From an uncultured Flavobacterium sp. (GTDB lineage Bacteria; Bacteroidota; Bacteroidia; Flavobacteriales; Flavobacteriaceae): a DNA stretch of 64,000 bases. Made by a program: the position numbers and the translations under genes. Of the stretch, positions 1 through 8,959 are shown piece after piece (positions within the stretch are counted from its first letter, which is position 1; each line of letters opens with the position of its first letter). Where the stretch lies: positions 13,862-77,861 of the forward strand of contig NZ_CALTYA010000014.1 of the NCBI RefSeq assembly GCF_943913405.1, read 5' to 3'. The notes under the pieces were generated by a model that made no database searches, was not told the DNA's origin, and worked only from the letters and a program-made list of their open reading frames with translations.

Positions 1-332
1 TAAGAAATTAAAATTCCAAAAGTATAGGCAACCAAATCGCTCCACAGAAATCCTTGTCCTAAAATCAAATGTCCTAAAGTGGTATTTCTGATTCCAACAA
101 TCCAATCAGCTTGATATAATTGGAAGAATTCTATTGTATAACAAATTAAAATCGAGATTGTTGCTATGTTTTTTGAGGAGGATTTTAGAAGTAAAAATCG
201 AATTATGAAATAAATCATTACGGCGTATAAAATGTCACCAATAAACAATGGAATAAAATCCGTTTTTCTGGAAAGGAGCCCGAGAATTATAATAAGACAA
301 ATGATTAAAAAATAGCGAATTCGAATTTTCAT
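1..332 (-). CDS. DUF2809 family membrane protein (partial at left edge)
   Basis: The reading frame starts with ATG at 332 and runs off the left edge. The last visible bases are TA, so the stop may lie just outside and the protein would be about 110 residues. It is almost entirely hydrophobic, with three to four likely membrane segments. The motif order (LLSRK near residue 18, FIGDILYAVM near 30, IEFFQLYQADW near 70, LGHLILGQGFLWSDL near 88) is that of DUF2809 proteins, small integral membrane proteins of unknown function. It lies 27 bp downstream of the DUF3667 gene on the same strand, so the two are probably co-transcribed. The family call is from recognition of the pattern, not a search. 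Confidence 0.72.
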   Translation of the reverse strand, partial: MKIRIRYFLIICLIIILGLLSRKTDFIPLFIGDILYAVMIYFIIRFLLLKSSSKNIATISILICYTIEFFQLYQADWIVGIRNTTLGHLILGQGFLWSDLVAYTFGILIS

Positions 333-359
333 AGCAGTAAAGAAATAACAAAGATGCTT

Positions 360-1121
360 TTATAGAATTTTATTGAAAATGAAAAATAGCGTAATTAGAA
401 AGAAGCATATTTCTAAGAGAAGCAAAATGTCAAAAGCAATTATCTTAAAGATCAGACTTGATTTACTGTAAGTTGACTGAAAAGCATTGTAGTAGCCGTA
501 GCTGATATACAATAATAAAACTACTGGAGTTGATCGGTCAATTATATATCCTATCGTTGAAAAGTTTTCTAAAAAATCAACAAAAGAAAGTATCGTGCTG
601 ACTAAAGTGATCAGCATTACGCCTAAAAAAATCATTCCTGAAAGTATAAAATGTTCGCTCAGATTTAATTTTTTTCTTCGGAAAAGCAAAAAACTGGTCA
701 ATGCAAAAAGAGGAATAAGGGAAAGAATCAATATTTTGCTATAATCTGAAAGAAAAGCACCAGGATTTTGGCTCTTTTTATGGACTGTTTCGTAAATTTC
801 GGGATAATAAACTAATTGGAGCTTGTCGTAATAGTTTGCCAAAAAAAGCTGGAGACCCACTAGCAAAATTGTCAAATAAAATACATTGTAATATTTAATT
901 CTTTTCCCGCTTATGTAATCTAAAGCCGCTTTTCCAGGTCTTGTAAGCGCTTCTTTCATTGTAAATAAAATACCTTTTTCAACATGCCAAACGCCATGCA
1001 GAATGTCATGAACTAAAAAATGCTTGAAATTTATTCGATGCGTGTCCGTTTTTTGTCCGCAATTGGAACAATAATTTCTCTCTGTTGCTTCATTGCAATT
1101 TAGGCAGACATGACTTTTCAT
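360..1121 (-). CDS. DUF3667 domain-containing membrane protein
   Basis: A protein of 253 residues. The N-terminus carries a zinc-ribbon with cysteines at 6, 9, 18 and 21 (CLNC and CSNCGQ), followed by a conserved stretch ending in TRPGKAALDYISGKR, and then four to five hydrophobic segments. This is the layout of DUF3667, a common Bacteroidota membrane family without a known function. A paralogue lies at 11699-12667. The paired cysteines suggest Zn binding on the cytoplasmic side; that is inference. It stands 27 bp before the DUF2809 gene, and the purL terminator separates it from purL upstream. Confidence 0.85.
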   Translation of the reverse strand: MKSHVCLNCNEATERNYCSNCGQKTDTHRINFKHFLVHDILHGVWHVEKGILFTMKEALTRPGKAALDYISGKRIKYYNVFYLTILLVGLQLFLANYYDKLQLVYYPEIYETVHKKSQNPGAFLSDYSKILILSLIPLFALTSFLLFRRKKLNLSEHFILSGMIFLGVMLITLVSTILSFVDFLENFSTIGYIIDRSTPVVLLLYISYGYYNAFQSTYSKSSLIFKIIAFDILLLLEICFFLITLFFIFNKIL

Positions 1122-1153
1122 AAAATTTTAGATTTTGGTCTTGCTAAAATAGA

Positions 1154-1183
1154 AAAAGGCTTCCGTTTTCTGAAAGCCTTTTC
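1154..1183 (-). terminator. Rho-independent terminator after purL
   Basis: The arms AAAAGGCTT and AAGCCTTTT face each other around a short T-rich loop. On the minus strand the hairpin ends in a T run. It sits just past the purL stop codon, between purL and the DUF3667 gene. Confidence 0.75.
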
Positions 1184-1202
1184 TTAAATATTTAAAAATA
1201 AT

Positions 1203-4200
1203 CTATTTTTTATTCTCTACCCATTTTCTGGCATTTACGAAAGCTTCGTGCCAAGGCGAAACTTCGTCGTTTCTGCCTTCTGGATAATTGGCCCAGTTCC
1301 ATTGGAAAGTGGAGCGCTCAATATGCGGCATCATCGCCAAGTGTCTTCCAGTTTTGTCACACATCATGGCAATGTTGAAAGCAGAACCATTTGGGTTTGC
1401 CGGATAATTTTCATAACCGTATTTTCCAACTACATTATATTTGTCTTCTGTGTAAGGCAAGTCAAATTTTCCTTCTCCGTGCGAAATCCAAACCCCTAAA
1501 GTGCTTCCAGCTAAAGTGTTTAGCATCACAGAATTATTTTCTAAAACTGAAACCGAAGTAAAACCGCTTTCATGTTTGTGAGAATCGTTATGTCTTAATT
1601 TCCCGTGCACTTCGTGTTCTGGATTGATCAATTCTAATTCCATAAACAATTGTGCTCCGTTGCAAATTCCAACCGATAAAGTGTCTTCTCTTTTGAAGAA
1701 ATTATCCAAAGCCGTTTTTGCTTTTTCATTGTATAAAAATGCTCCAGCCCAACCTTTTGCAGAACCCAAAACATCTGAATTAGAGAAACCTCCAACAGCT
1801 CCGATGAACTGGATATCTTCCAAAGTTTCACGACCTGAAATCAAATCGGTCATGTGGACATCTTTTACGTCAAAACCTGCCAAATACATTGCATTTGCCA
1901 TTTCTCGCTCCGAATTGCTTCCTTTTTCACGAATAATTGCCGCTTTAGGTCTTGATTTAGAAAAATCAATTTCTGGTTTTTTTCCTGTAAAGTGAGTAGG
2001 GAATGTAAAATGCAAAGGTTGGTTTTTGAAATTATCAAAACGTTCCTTAGCTTTTAATTCACCCGATTGTTTTCTGTCTAATAAATACGAAGTTTTGTAC
2101 CAAGTATCTCTAGCTTCTACTACATTAATCAAAAGATTTTGATCTCCGTTTTTAATGGTAACTGTATCGCCTTCTTTTACTTTTCCAATATTGAAGAACG
2201 CCACATTATTTTCATTCAAAACTGTTTCAACTGAAGCATCTGCTTGGAAAACAATTCCGATATTTTCAGAGAATAGTACTTTAATCGTATCGCTTTCGCG
2301 TAATGCACTCAAATCATAATCAGCTGCCAAATTCACATCGGCAAAACACATTTCCAATAGAGTAGTGATCAAACCACCGCTTCCGATATCGTGTCCCGCT
2401 TGGATTTTATCGGCTTTAATCAAATCTTGAACTACGTTAAAAGCAGTTTTGAAATTCGCCGAATTTTTAATAGTAGGAACTTCATTTCCGATTTTATTCA
2501 AAACCTGAGCAAAAGATGAACCACCTAATTTGAAATCGTCTTCAGAAAGGTTGATATAATAAATGTTGCCGCCGTTTTTCTTCAAAACAGGTTCCACTAC
2601 TTTTTGAATATCCGTACAATTTCCGCCAGCAGAAATAATCACCGTTCCAGGAGCAATAACGTCTCCGTCAGGATATTTCTGTTTCATCGAAAGTGAATCT
2701 TTTCCTGTCGGAATATTGATTCCCAATTCGATAGCAAAATCCGAACAACTTTGAACCGCTTCGTACAAACGGGCATCTTCTCCTTCGTTTTTACAAGCCC
2801 ACATCCAGTTGGCCGAAAGCGAAACGCCTTTCAAACCGTCTTTAATCGGAGCCCAAATGATATTCGACAATGCTTCTGCAATTGCAGTTCGGCTTCCAGC
2901 AGCAGGATCAATCAGCGAAGCAATAGGCGAGTGGCCGACAGTTGTGGCAACACCTTCTTTTCCGAGGTAATCCAATGCCATAACGCCAACGTTATTCAAA
3001 GGCAATTGCAACGGTCCGGCACATTGCTGTTTGGCAACTTTTCCGCCAACGCAACGATCTACTTTGTTTGTCAGCCAGTCTTTGCAGGCAACGGCTTCTA
3101 ATTGTAACACCTGGTCAAGATAATTTTTAAAATTTTCTTGAGTATATTCTAAGTTAGTATATTTTCTATCAATTGTAATATCATTCATCACAACTTTTGG
3201 AGAACTGCCAAACATATCTTCCAAAGCAAAATCCATCGGTTTTGCACCTGTAGTTTTTGATTCAAAAGTAAAACGGTGGTTTCCTGTCACGTCACCTACT
3301 TGATACATCGGCGAACGTTCACGATCGGCAATTTTCTGTAAAGTTTCGATATCTTTTTGACCGATAACCAATCCCATTCTTTCCTGCGATTCGTTTCCGA
3401 TGATTTCCTTTGCAGAAAGCGTCGGATCGCCAACAGGCAATTTATCCAAATCAATCAAACCACCCGTTTCTTCCACCAATTCTGAAAGACAGTTTAAATG
3501 GCCTCCAGCACCATGATCGTGAATCGAAACAATCGGGTTGTTATCGCTTTCCACCAATCCACGGATGGCGTTTGCAGCGCGTTTTTGCATCTCTGGATTC
3601 GAACGCTGGATGGCATTCAGCTCAATTCCAGAACTGAAAGCACCCGTATCTGCTGAAGAAACTGCAGCACCGCCCATTCCGATTCTGTAATTTTCGCCAC
3701 CTAAAATAACGACTTTATCGCCTACTTTCGGTTTTTGTTTGATGGCCTGGCTTTCTTTTCCGTAACCAATTCCACCAGCAAGCATGATTACTTTATCGAA
3801 GCCTAATTTTCGAGCGTCTTCTTCGTGCTCGAAAGTCAAAACCGAACCTGTAATCAAGGGCTGACCGAATTTATTTCCAAAATCAGAAGCTCCGTTTGAA
3901 GCCTTGATTAGGATGTCCATGGGCGTCTGGTACAACCATTTTCTTTCGTTCATCGCCTCTTCCCAAGGACGATTTTCTTCCAAGCGGGAATACGAAGTCA
4001 TATAAACTGCAGTTCCAGCCAATGGCAACGAACCTTGTCCGCCTGCCAAACGGTCACGGATTTCTCCACCAGAACCAGTTGCAGCTCCGTTGAAAGGTTC
4101 CACTGTTGTCGGGAAATTATGCGTTTCTGCTTTAAGCGAAATAACCGAATCAAAATCTTTTGTTTCGTAAAAATCAGGCTTGTCAGCTGATTTTGGGGCA

Positions 4201-4877
4201 AATTGTTGCACTTTCGGACCTTTTACAAAAGCCACGTTATCTTTATAAGCCGAAACGATATCATTCGGATTTTCAGCAGACGTTTTCTTGATTAATTTGA
4301 ATAGTGAAGAAGGTTTTTCTTCTCCGTCAATCACGAAAGTTCCATTGAAAATCTTATGGCGGCAGTGTTCTGAATTTACTTGGGAGAATCCAAAAACCTC
4401 AGAATCTGTTAGTTTTCGGCCCAATTTTGTAGCCAAATTATCTAAATATTCTACTTCTTCTTGGCTTAAAGCCAAACCTTCTTTTGCATTGAAATCGGCA
4501 ATATCTTCAATTTCAAGAATAGGTTCTGGTTGAATATTTATGGTATAAATTTCTTGGTTTAATTCAGCATATTTTTGAGAAAGCATTGGGTCAAAATCAG
4601 CAAAAGCTTCCGTTACTTTCTGAAATTCTTCAATTCTGATAATACCTTCGATGGCCATATTTTGTGTAATCTCAACAGCATTCGTACTCCACGGAGTAAT
4701 CATTGCGGCACGAGGACCAACAAAAAAATCCGCTAGCACGGATTTTTCTATTTTATGGGTGTTGCCAAAAAGCCAGTTTAATTTTGAAATATTTTCTGCC
4801 GAAAGCTCTCCCGAAACTTCGGGATTCGTTTGAACTGCAAAAACGGTGTTGCTTTCGTTTCCGAAGAAATGAATCAT
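1203..4877 (-). CDS. purL: Phosphoribosylformylglycinamidine synthase, single-chain
   Basis: This 1224-residue enzyme converts FGAR, glutamine and ATP to FGAM in step four of purine synthesis, in the cytoplasm. It is the long fused form, with synthetase and glutaminase in one chain. The order is an N-terminal PurS-like part (1-150), a linker and AIRS synthetase domains with NSEHCRHK near 170 and the glycine-rich DHGAGGHLNCLSE near 455, and a C-terminal class I glutaminase from about 960. The glutaminase nucleophile is Cys1072 in VGICNGAQ, with His1185 and Glu1187 in MPHIER completing the triad. All key residues are present and the length is normal for the family. It has its own promoter and terminator, so it looks monocistronic. 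Confidence 0.98.
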   Translation of the reverse strand: MIHFFGNESNTVFAVQTNPEVSGELSAENISKLNWLFGNTHKIEKSVLADFFVGPRAAMITPWSTNAVEITQNMAIEGIIRIEEFQKVTEAFADFDPMLSQKYAELNQEIYTINIQPEPILEIEDIADFNAKEGLALSQEEVEYLDNLATKLGRKLTDSEVFGFSQVNSEHCRHKIFNGTFVIDGEEKPSSLFKLIKKTSAENPNDIVSAYKDNVAFVKGPKVQQFAPKSADKPDFYETKDFDSVISLKAETHNFPTTVEPFNGAATGSGGEIRDRLAGGQGSLPLAGTAVYMTSYSRLEENRPWEEAMNERKWLYQTPMDILIKASNGASDFGNKFGQPLITGSVLTFEHEEDARKLGFDKVIMLAGGIGYGKESQAIKQKPKVGDKVVILGGENYRIGMGGAAVSSADTGAFSSGIELNAIQRSNPEMQKRAANAIRGLVESDNNPIVSIHDHGAGGHLNCLSELVEETGGLIDLDKLPVGDPTLSAKEIIGNESQERMGLVIGQKDIETLQKIADRERSPMYQVGDVTGNHRFTFESKTTGAKPMDFALEDMFGSSPKVVMNDITIDRKYTNLEYTQENFKNYLDQVLQLEAVACKDWLTNKVDRCVGGKVAKQQCAGPLQLPLNNVGVMALDYLGKEGVATTVGHSPIASLIDPAAGSRTAIAEALSNIIWAPIKDGLKGVSLSANWMWACKNEGEDARLYEAVQSCSDFAIELGINIPTGKDSLSMKQKYPDGDVIAPGTVIISAGGNCTDIQKVVEPVLKKNGGNIYYINLSEDDFKLGGSSFAQVLNKIGNEVPTIKNSANFKTAFNVVQDLIKADKIQAGHDIGSGGLITTLLEMCFADVNLAADYDLSALRESDTIKVLFSENIGIVFQADASVETVLNENNVAFFNIGKVKEGDTVTIKNGDQNLLINVVEARDTWYKTSYLLDRKQSGELKAKERFDNFKNQPLHFTFPTHFTGKKPEIDFSKSRPKAAIIREKGSNSEREMANAMYLAGFDVKDVHMTDLISGRETLEDIQFIGAVGGFSNSDVLGSAKGWAGAFLYNEKAKTALDNFFKREDTLSVGICNGAQLFMELELINPEHEVHGKLRHNDSHKHESGFTSVSVLENNSVMLNTLAGSTLGVWISHGEGKFDLPYTEDKYNVVGKYGYENYPANPNGSAFNIAMMCDKTGRHLAMMPHIERSTFQWNWANYPEGRNDEVSPWHEAFVNARKWVENKK

Positions 4878-4905
4878 TGTGTTTATTTTAGTTGTTGTTG
4901 TGGTG

Positions 4906-4936
4906 CAAATTTAGTTCAAAAACTCGTAATGTCAAA
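4906..4936 (-). promoter_or_regulatory. Bacteroidota-type promoter of purL
   Basis: Read on the minus strand, TTTG (4936-4933) is followed after exactly 19 bp by TAAATTTG (4913-4906). This matches the Bacteroidota sigma-ABfr consensus TTTG-N19-TAnnTTTG in every fixed position. The purL ATG lies about 28 bp downstream. No PurR box or riboswitch was recognised here. Confidence 0.85.
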
Positions 4937-4972
4937 GTCTTAAATAAAAAGTTGAAAAACATTTTAGGGAAT

Positions 4973-5003
4973 AAAAAAAGACCATCTTTCGACAGTCTTT
5001 TTT
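4973..5003 (-). terminator. Terminator after the DUF1579 lipoprotein gene
   Basis: The arms AAAAAAAGAC and GTCTTTTTT enclose a loop of about 12 bases. The minus-strand T run follows the hairpin. It lies 23 bp beyond the stop of the gene at 5026. Confidence 0.65.
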
Positions 5004-5025
5004 GTTTTTTTTTTTGGATAAAAAA

Positions 5026-5679
5026 TTATTTTTTCCTTGTCATTTTAATCTCCATGCTTTTGTATTCTTTTCCGTCTGGAGTTATATCATAGGATTCCAT
5101 TTTTTGAGTATTGGCATCAATTATAGTCATGACCTGTCTGATTTTTTTTGCTTTTTTTGTCATCGGATCGACACATTCTCCTGTAAAATTGATTGATTTT
5201 GTAGCTTCGTCATATTTTCCATTCATTATCATAATTCCGGTTGCCATATTGTCTATCCAAGTTGAATTATATTCTTTAGAAGCATTGTTGTAGGCAACGG
5301 TACTAATTCCTTCGAAAGGCATCCCTTCAAAAGTTCCTTTGTGTCTGGATTCTTGATAGCGTCCGCCTAAAATCATTTTTGTTTCGGCTGTCATTTTTGA
5401 AGTAGAAGGTTTTCCGTCAGGCGACATCCACATTGTCACTTCCTCGTCCCATGAGCCAGTGTCGTTTGCCAGCATTTTGTGCATTTCACCAGGAGTTGCA
5501 TATTCCTGCCAAGCTTTCATCATTGCCAAAGAATCCATTGGTTGTGCAGGAGTATTTTCTGAAGGAACAGAATCTTTTTCAACTGCAACGTCTTTTTCTA
5601 CAACTTTTACTTCTTCCTTTTTATTGCAAGAAGCGAAGCATACTAATAATGCTCCTAAATAAAGATAATTTGCTTTCAT
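5026..5679 (-). CDS. DUF1579 family lipoprotein
   Basis: A protein of 217 residues with a lipoprotein signal ending in the lipobox CFASC, which puts the lipidated cysteine at 18. An acidic, proline-rich linker follows (about 19-50). The remainder, from about residue 52 (AWQEYATPGEMHKML) through ETKMILGGRY and STVAYNNASKEY, matches the DUF1579 pattern, a beta-rich family of unknown function. It is probably anchored in the periplasm or outer membrane. It is flanked by its own terminator and a 78-bp gap to the upstream lipoprotein gene. Confidence 0.85.
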   Translation of the reverse strand: MKANYLYLGALLVCFASCNKKEEVKVVEKDVAVEKDSVPSENTPAQPMDSLAMMKAWQEYATPGEMHKMLANDTGSWDEEVTMWMSPDGKPSTSKMTAETKMILGGRYQESRHKGTFEGMPFEGISTVAYNNASKEYNSTWIDNMATGIMIMNGKYDEATKSINFTGECVDPMTKKAKKIRQVMTIIDANTQKMESYDITPDGKEYKSMEIKMTRKK

Positions 5680-5757
5680 GATTTTGTTTTGTTGATTTGT
5701 TCTTGTAAAATTATGAAATAAATCATCAAAACGATAAAGTATTGTCTTTAAAATTGA

Positions 5758-7284
5758 CTATTCTGTCGAAACGTTATAAGCTCCCAAGTCTGAAGGATTA
5801 TTTCTTGCCTGCCCTAAAATGTCAAATCCGCCACTATTTGTACCGAATGCTTTTGCATCAGAATTCTGTCCGATCCTTAAATTATTTTTGTTTGCATTTA
5901 AGAAATCTGGCGTCTTATTTTGAATAATATTAGTTGCGTCAGCCATAAAAGCATACAGCGGATTATTCATCACATTTGAAGCTGTACTCAATTTTATCTG
6001 GCATTTCGCAAACGTATAATTAAACGGATTTGCAGAATCAGCTTTGTCAACCAACAACGCAGAAAGATTGGATCCGAAAATTATGGAATTCGTGAAATTT
6101 GCATTTAAAGGCTGTGTTTCAGGAGTAGCGCCTTGAACATAATTGTCAATTCTCACCGCATACTTCTGTGTTCCAGACCAATTGTTGTTGAAAGTGGAAT
6201 GCGTAAAATTATAAGTGCCGCCATAATTGCAATACAAACTTGCAGAACCAGCTAGATTTATCACTACGTTTTCGCCTTCAATATTTCCTGTCTGCGCTAG
6301 AATTCCAGCATTTGCAGAATTGTAAATCTGTACGTTTTTCAATTTCAAATCGGCAGCTGCGCTTCCAGAATTTCCCGAAACCAAGATTCCAACCGTTGCA
6401 TTTTTAATTGTCATATTTGTGAATTCATGGCCCGTGCTTCCTTGTGTCAGCCAAATTGCTGTCCATTGGCCCGGACTGTCTGAGAAGGCATTTTCTAAGC
6501 GATCGCCTTCAAAAATAACCTCGTTCTCTAAAGCTTCGGTCGAAGATTGCGCCCCATTTACTTTAATTGAACTTCCATTATACGCAATAAGCGCAGAACC
6601 TGCATGAAAATGCACGCGTGCGCCTGGCGCAATATTTAAGGTTTCTCCTGGCGGAACTCCGGCATAGCCATAAATTACATAAGGTTTTTGAGCTGTCCAG
6701 CTCAATTCAGTATCGTCTAAAAAGAAGCCTCGCCCTGAAACCGTTTGTCCTTCATCGTCAACTCCAATAGGAATCGTCTCATAATTTCCTTCATTATCGC
6801 GATTTGGATATAAAAAAACAGCATCCTTAACCAAGGTCACCAAATCTACTTTTTGGAAATTCGTTCCGGCGTCAAATTGAATCTGGTCCGTGTAAAGATA
6901 TTCGGCTTGTGGATTAGCAAATTCGCTGTAATCAATTGTCGTTTCTATAAAAATATAAAGGCTGTCTTTTGCCAAAAGCTCGACGTTGCTGAAGATTTTT
7001 CCTTCGGCGCCAACATTCCCCTGCATGCCGTCAATCATCATTCGGTACTTTGAACTTGTTCCTTTTCCAAGCTGAATTGTCGGAATGCTGATATCCTTAT
7101 TACTTCTGTTGTATACTTTTAAAGTGTAAGTGCTTGACCCAATATTAGTGAAAACCGTGTCTAAATAGACGGTATCTTTTGAAAATTGCAGGCCGCCAGA
7201 ACTTCTTTCGAAATCAAAATCTTTCCGGCAGGAAGTCAATGAAAGTGCAAATACAAAAAATAAGAAAAAGATAGAATTACGCAT
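5758..7284 (-). CDS. Lipoprotein with right-handed parallel beta-helix
   Basis: A 508-residue lipoprotein; the lipobox LSLTSC places the lipidated cysteine at 19. Residues 30-120 form a beta-rich module (DTVYLDTVFTNIGSSTYTLKVYN) often seen in Bacteroidota surface or periplasmic proteins. From about 190 to 450 the sequence has short repeating strands rich in N, G and A, typical of a right-handed parallel beta-helix (the fold of pectate lyase-like proteins). No catalytic site could be recognised. It ends in a short tail (SDLGAYNVSTE). The function is unknown. A polysaccharide-binding or processing role is possible but not shown by any neighbour. Confidence 0.75.
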   Translation of the reverse strand: MRNSIFFLFFVFALSLTSCRKDFDFERSSGGLQFSKDTVYLDTVFTNIGSSTYTLKVYNRSNKDISIPTIQLGKGTSSKYRMMIDGMQGNVGAEGKIFSNVELLAKDSLYIFIETTIDYSEFANPQAEYLYTDQIQFDAGTNFQKVDLVTLVKDAVFLYPNRDNEGNYETIPIGVDDEGQTVSGRGFFLDDTELSWTAQKPYVIYGYAGVPPGETLNIAPGARVHFHAGSALIAYNGSSIKVNGAQSSTEALENEVIFEGDRLENAFSDSPGQWTAIWLTQGSTGHEFTNMTIKNATVGILVSGNSGSAAADLKLKNVQIYNSANAGILAQTGNIEGENVVINLAGSASLYCNYGGTYNFTHSTFNNNWSGTQKYAVRIDNYVQGATPETQPLNANFTNSIIFGSNLSALLVDKADSANPFNYTFAKCQIKLSTASNVMNNPLYAFMADATNIIQNKTPDFLNANKNNLRIGQNSDAKAFGTNSGGFDILGQARNNPSDLGAYNVSTE

Positions 7285-7445
7285 CGGTTTTGAATTTTGG
7301 TAAAAATAGTAAAAATCTGTTTTGTAATCAGCCTAAATTTAAAAAAGGAAAACAGCTTTATTGTAAACTGCAAAATGTTAAAATTAGTGTGCTGGTTTTA
7401 ACTTTTTTCTAAAACACATGATGGCAGTCGCCCGTTAATTTTCCG

Positions 7446-7453
7446 TAATTTTG
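7446..7453 (+). promoter_or_regulatory. Candidate -7 box before the menaquinone/bacillithiol operon
   Basis: TAATTTTG fits the Bacteroidota -7 consensus TAnnTTTG and lies 20 bp before the ATG of the thioesterase gene. No good TTTG was found at the expected -33 distance, so this is a half-supported promoter. Confidence 0.45.
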
Positions 7454-7473
7454 AAAATTATAAAACAAACAGA

Positions 7474-7899
7474 ATGGCTTTCGATAAAAATACAATGCTT
7501 GAAAACTGCAAAAAATGGTGCGAAAATACTTTGATGCAGACTTTAGAAATAGAATTTATTGACGCTGGCGAAGGTTTTTTAAAAGCCAAAATGCCAGTAA
7601 ATTCAAGAGTTCACCAACCAATGGGATTATTGCACGGAGGCGCTTCTGTGGCTTTAGCCGAAAGTGTAGGAAGTGCGGCTTCACTGATGTTTATAGATGT
7701 TGAAAAGCAAGAAGTTCGAGGCATTGAAATTGCTGCAAATCACGTGAAAAGCAAGCGAGCAGGAACGGTTTATGGAACGGCAAAAATCATCCACAAAGGC
7801 AGAATGGTGCATCTTTGGGAAGTTCGGATTACCGATGAAAATGACCTTTTGATTTCGCTTTGCAAGATTACCAACATTGTGCTTGATAGAAAAAAATAA
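7474..7899 (+). CDS. PaaI/MenI-type hotdog thioesterase
   Basis: A small cytoplasmic acyl-CoA thioesterase of 141 residues with the hotdog fold. The family signature GLLHGGASVALAESVGS is present, with Glu63 as the likely catalytic carboxylate and His54-Gly55-Gly56 at the helix start. Homologues hydrolyse phenylacetyl-CoA-type or 1,4-dihydroxy-2-naphthoyl-CoA substrates. The next gene, one base downstream, is an isochorismate synthase. This makes DHNA-CoA thioesterase of menaquinone synthesis (MenI) the best guess. That substrate is inferred from context only; the sequence family alone does not settle it. Confidence 0.85.
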   Translation: MAFDKNTMLENCKKWCENTLMQTLEIEFIDAGEGFLKAKMPVNSRVHQPMGLLHGGASVALAESVGSAASLMFIDVEKQEVRGIEIAANHVKSKRAGTVYGTAKIIHKGRMVHLWEVRITDENDLLISLCKITNIVLDRKK

Positions 7900-7900
7900 G

Positions 7901-8959
7901 ATGTCAGAACTATTCAAAAAAGCGCAGAAGCAGCTAGAAGAAGAATTGCCTTTCGTAATTTATTCCAAACCAAATTCAGACAAAATAACAGGAATTTTTC
8001 AGAAAAATGATGCTTTAGATTCTGTAAAAGATTACACGGAAACCGGATTTGTATTTGTTTCCTTTAAAGAAGACAGAGCGATTTTGATTTCTGAAAATAA
8101 TTCTGAGATAATTACTGAAAACAGTAAAAAAGTAGCTTTAGAATCGTCTGAAATTAATGCTTCATTTACTGAAAAAGCCAAACTGGACTTTGAAAATTTA
8201 GTTCAAAAAGGAATCGATGCTATAGTTTCTGGGAAATTTAAAAAATTAGTCTTGTCAAGAACGGAAGCTGTTTTCTTAAAAGAATCAAATCCGATTTTAC
8301 TTTTCCAAAAACTGGTTTCTCAATATCCGACAGCTTTTAAATATTGCTTTTTTCATCCCAAAGTAGGAATGTGGCTTGGCGCAACCCCAGAGCAATTATT
8401 AAAAGTAGAAAAAGATATTTTAAAAACCGTTGCCCTTGCAGGAACCCAAGTTTTTAATGAAGGTGAAATTATCTGGGAAAATAAAGAAAAAGAGGAACAG
8501 CTTTTTGTGACTGATTTTATATCGGATAACCTAAAAGGATATGTTTCTGAAGAAAAAAAATCAGAGCCTTATACTTTCCGTGCTGGAAATATCGTGCATA
8601 TAAAAACCGATATTGAAGCAAAACTGAATGATAAAAAAGAGCTTAAAAAAGTAGTGCAGACTTTGCATCCGACTCCCGCTGTGTGCGGACTTCCAAAGAA
8701 AGAAGCTAAAGATTTTATTTTTGAGAATGAAGGTTATGACAGGGAATTTTATGCTGGTTTTTTAGGAGAATTAAATAAAGATTTTGCGGAGAATCTGTCC
8801 CAGAACTCTGATTTATTCGTAAATTTAAGATGTATGAAAATTGAAGGCGATACAGCCAATTTATATATAGGTTGCGGGATTACGAAAGATAGCGATCCTG
8901 AAAAAGAATTTATAGAAACGGTCAACAAATCATTGACCATTAAAAAAGTGATATTATGA
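7901..8959 (+). CDS. menF: Isochorismate synthase (chorismate-binding family)
   Basis: A protein of 352 residues converting chorismate to isochorismate, the entry step of menaquinone synthesis. The chorismate-binding domain covers the C-terminal two thirds, with LSRTEAVFL, WLGATPEQLL, HPTPAVCGLPK and the final RCMKIEGDTANLYIGCG motifs in order. I chose the ATG at 7901, one base after the preceding stop, rather than an in-frame codon at 7877 inside that gene. No siderophore genes surround it, so MenF is preferred over EntC. It overlaps bshB1 by four bases (ATGA), so the genes are translationally coupled. Confidence 0.9.
   Translation: MSELFKKAQKQLEEELPFVIYSKPNSDKITGIFQKNDALDSVKDYTETGFVFVSFKEDRAILISENNSEIITENSKKVALESSEINASFTEKAKLDFENLVQKGIDAIVSGKFKKLVLSRTEAVFLKESNPILLFQKLVSQYPTAFKYCFFHPKVGMWLGATPEQLLKVEKDILKTVALAGTQVFNEGEIIWENKEKEEQLFVTDFISDNLKGYVSEEKKSEPYTFRAGNIVHIKTDIEAKLNDKKELKKVVQTLHPTPAVCGLPKKEAKDFIFENEGYDREFYAGFLGELNKDFAENLSQNSDLFVNLRCMKIEGDTANLYIGCGITKDSDPEKEFIETVNKSLTIKKVIL

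Noticed and set aside
1248..4833. Several open frames of 60-120 codons on the plus strand opposite purL
   Set aside because: They are antisense to a clear, full-length enzyme, have no family match and reflect its codon pattern.
4878..4960. Purine riboswitch or PurR box before purL
   Set aside because: The leader is only about 20-30 bases after a consensus promoter; there is no room for an aptamer and no matching palindrome.
7901..8959. EntC-type isochorismate synthase for a siderophore
   Set aside because: No siderophore genes are near, while a MenI-like thioesterase is coupled to it and menB, menA and menC are in the same window.
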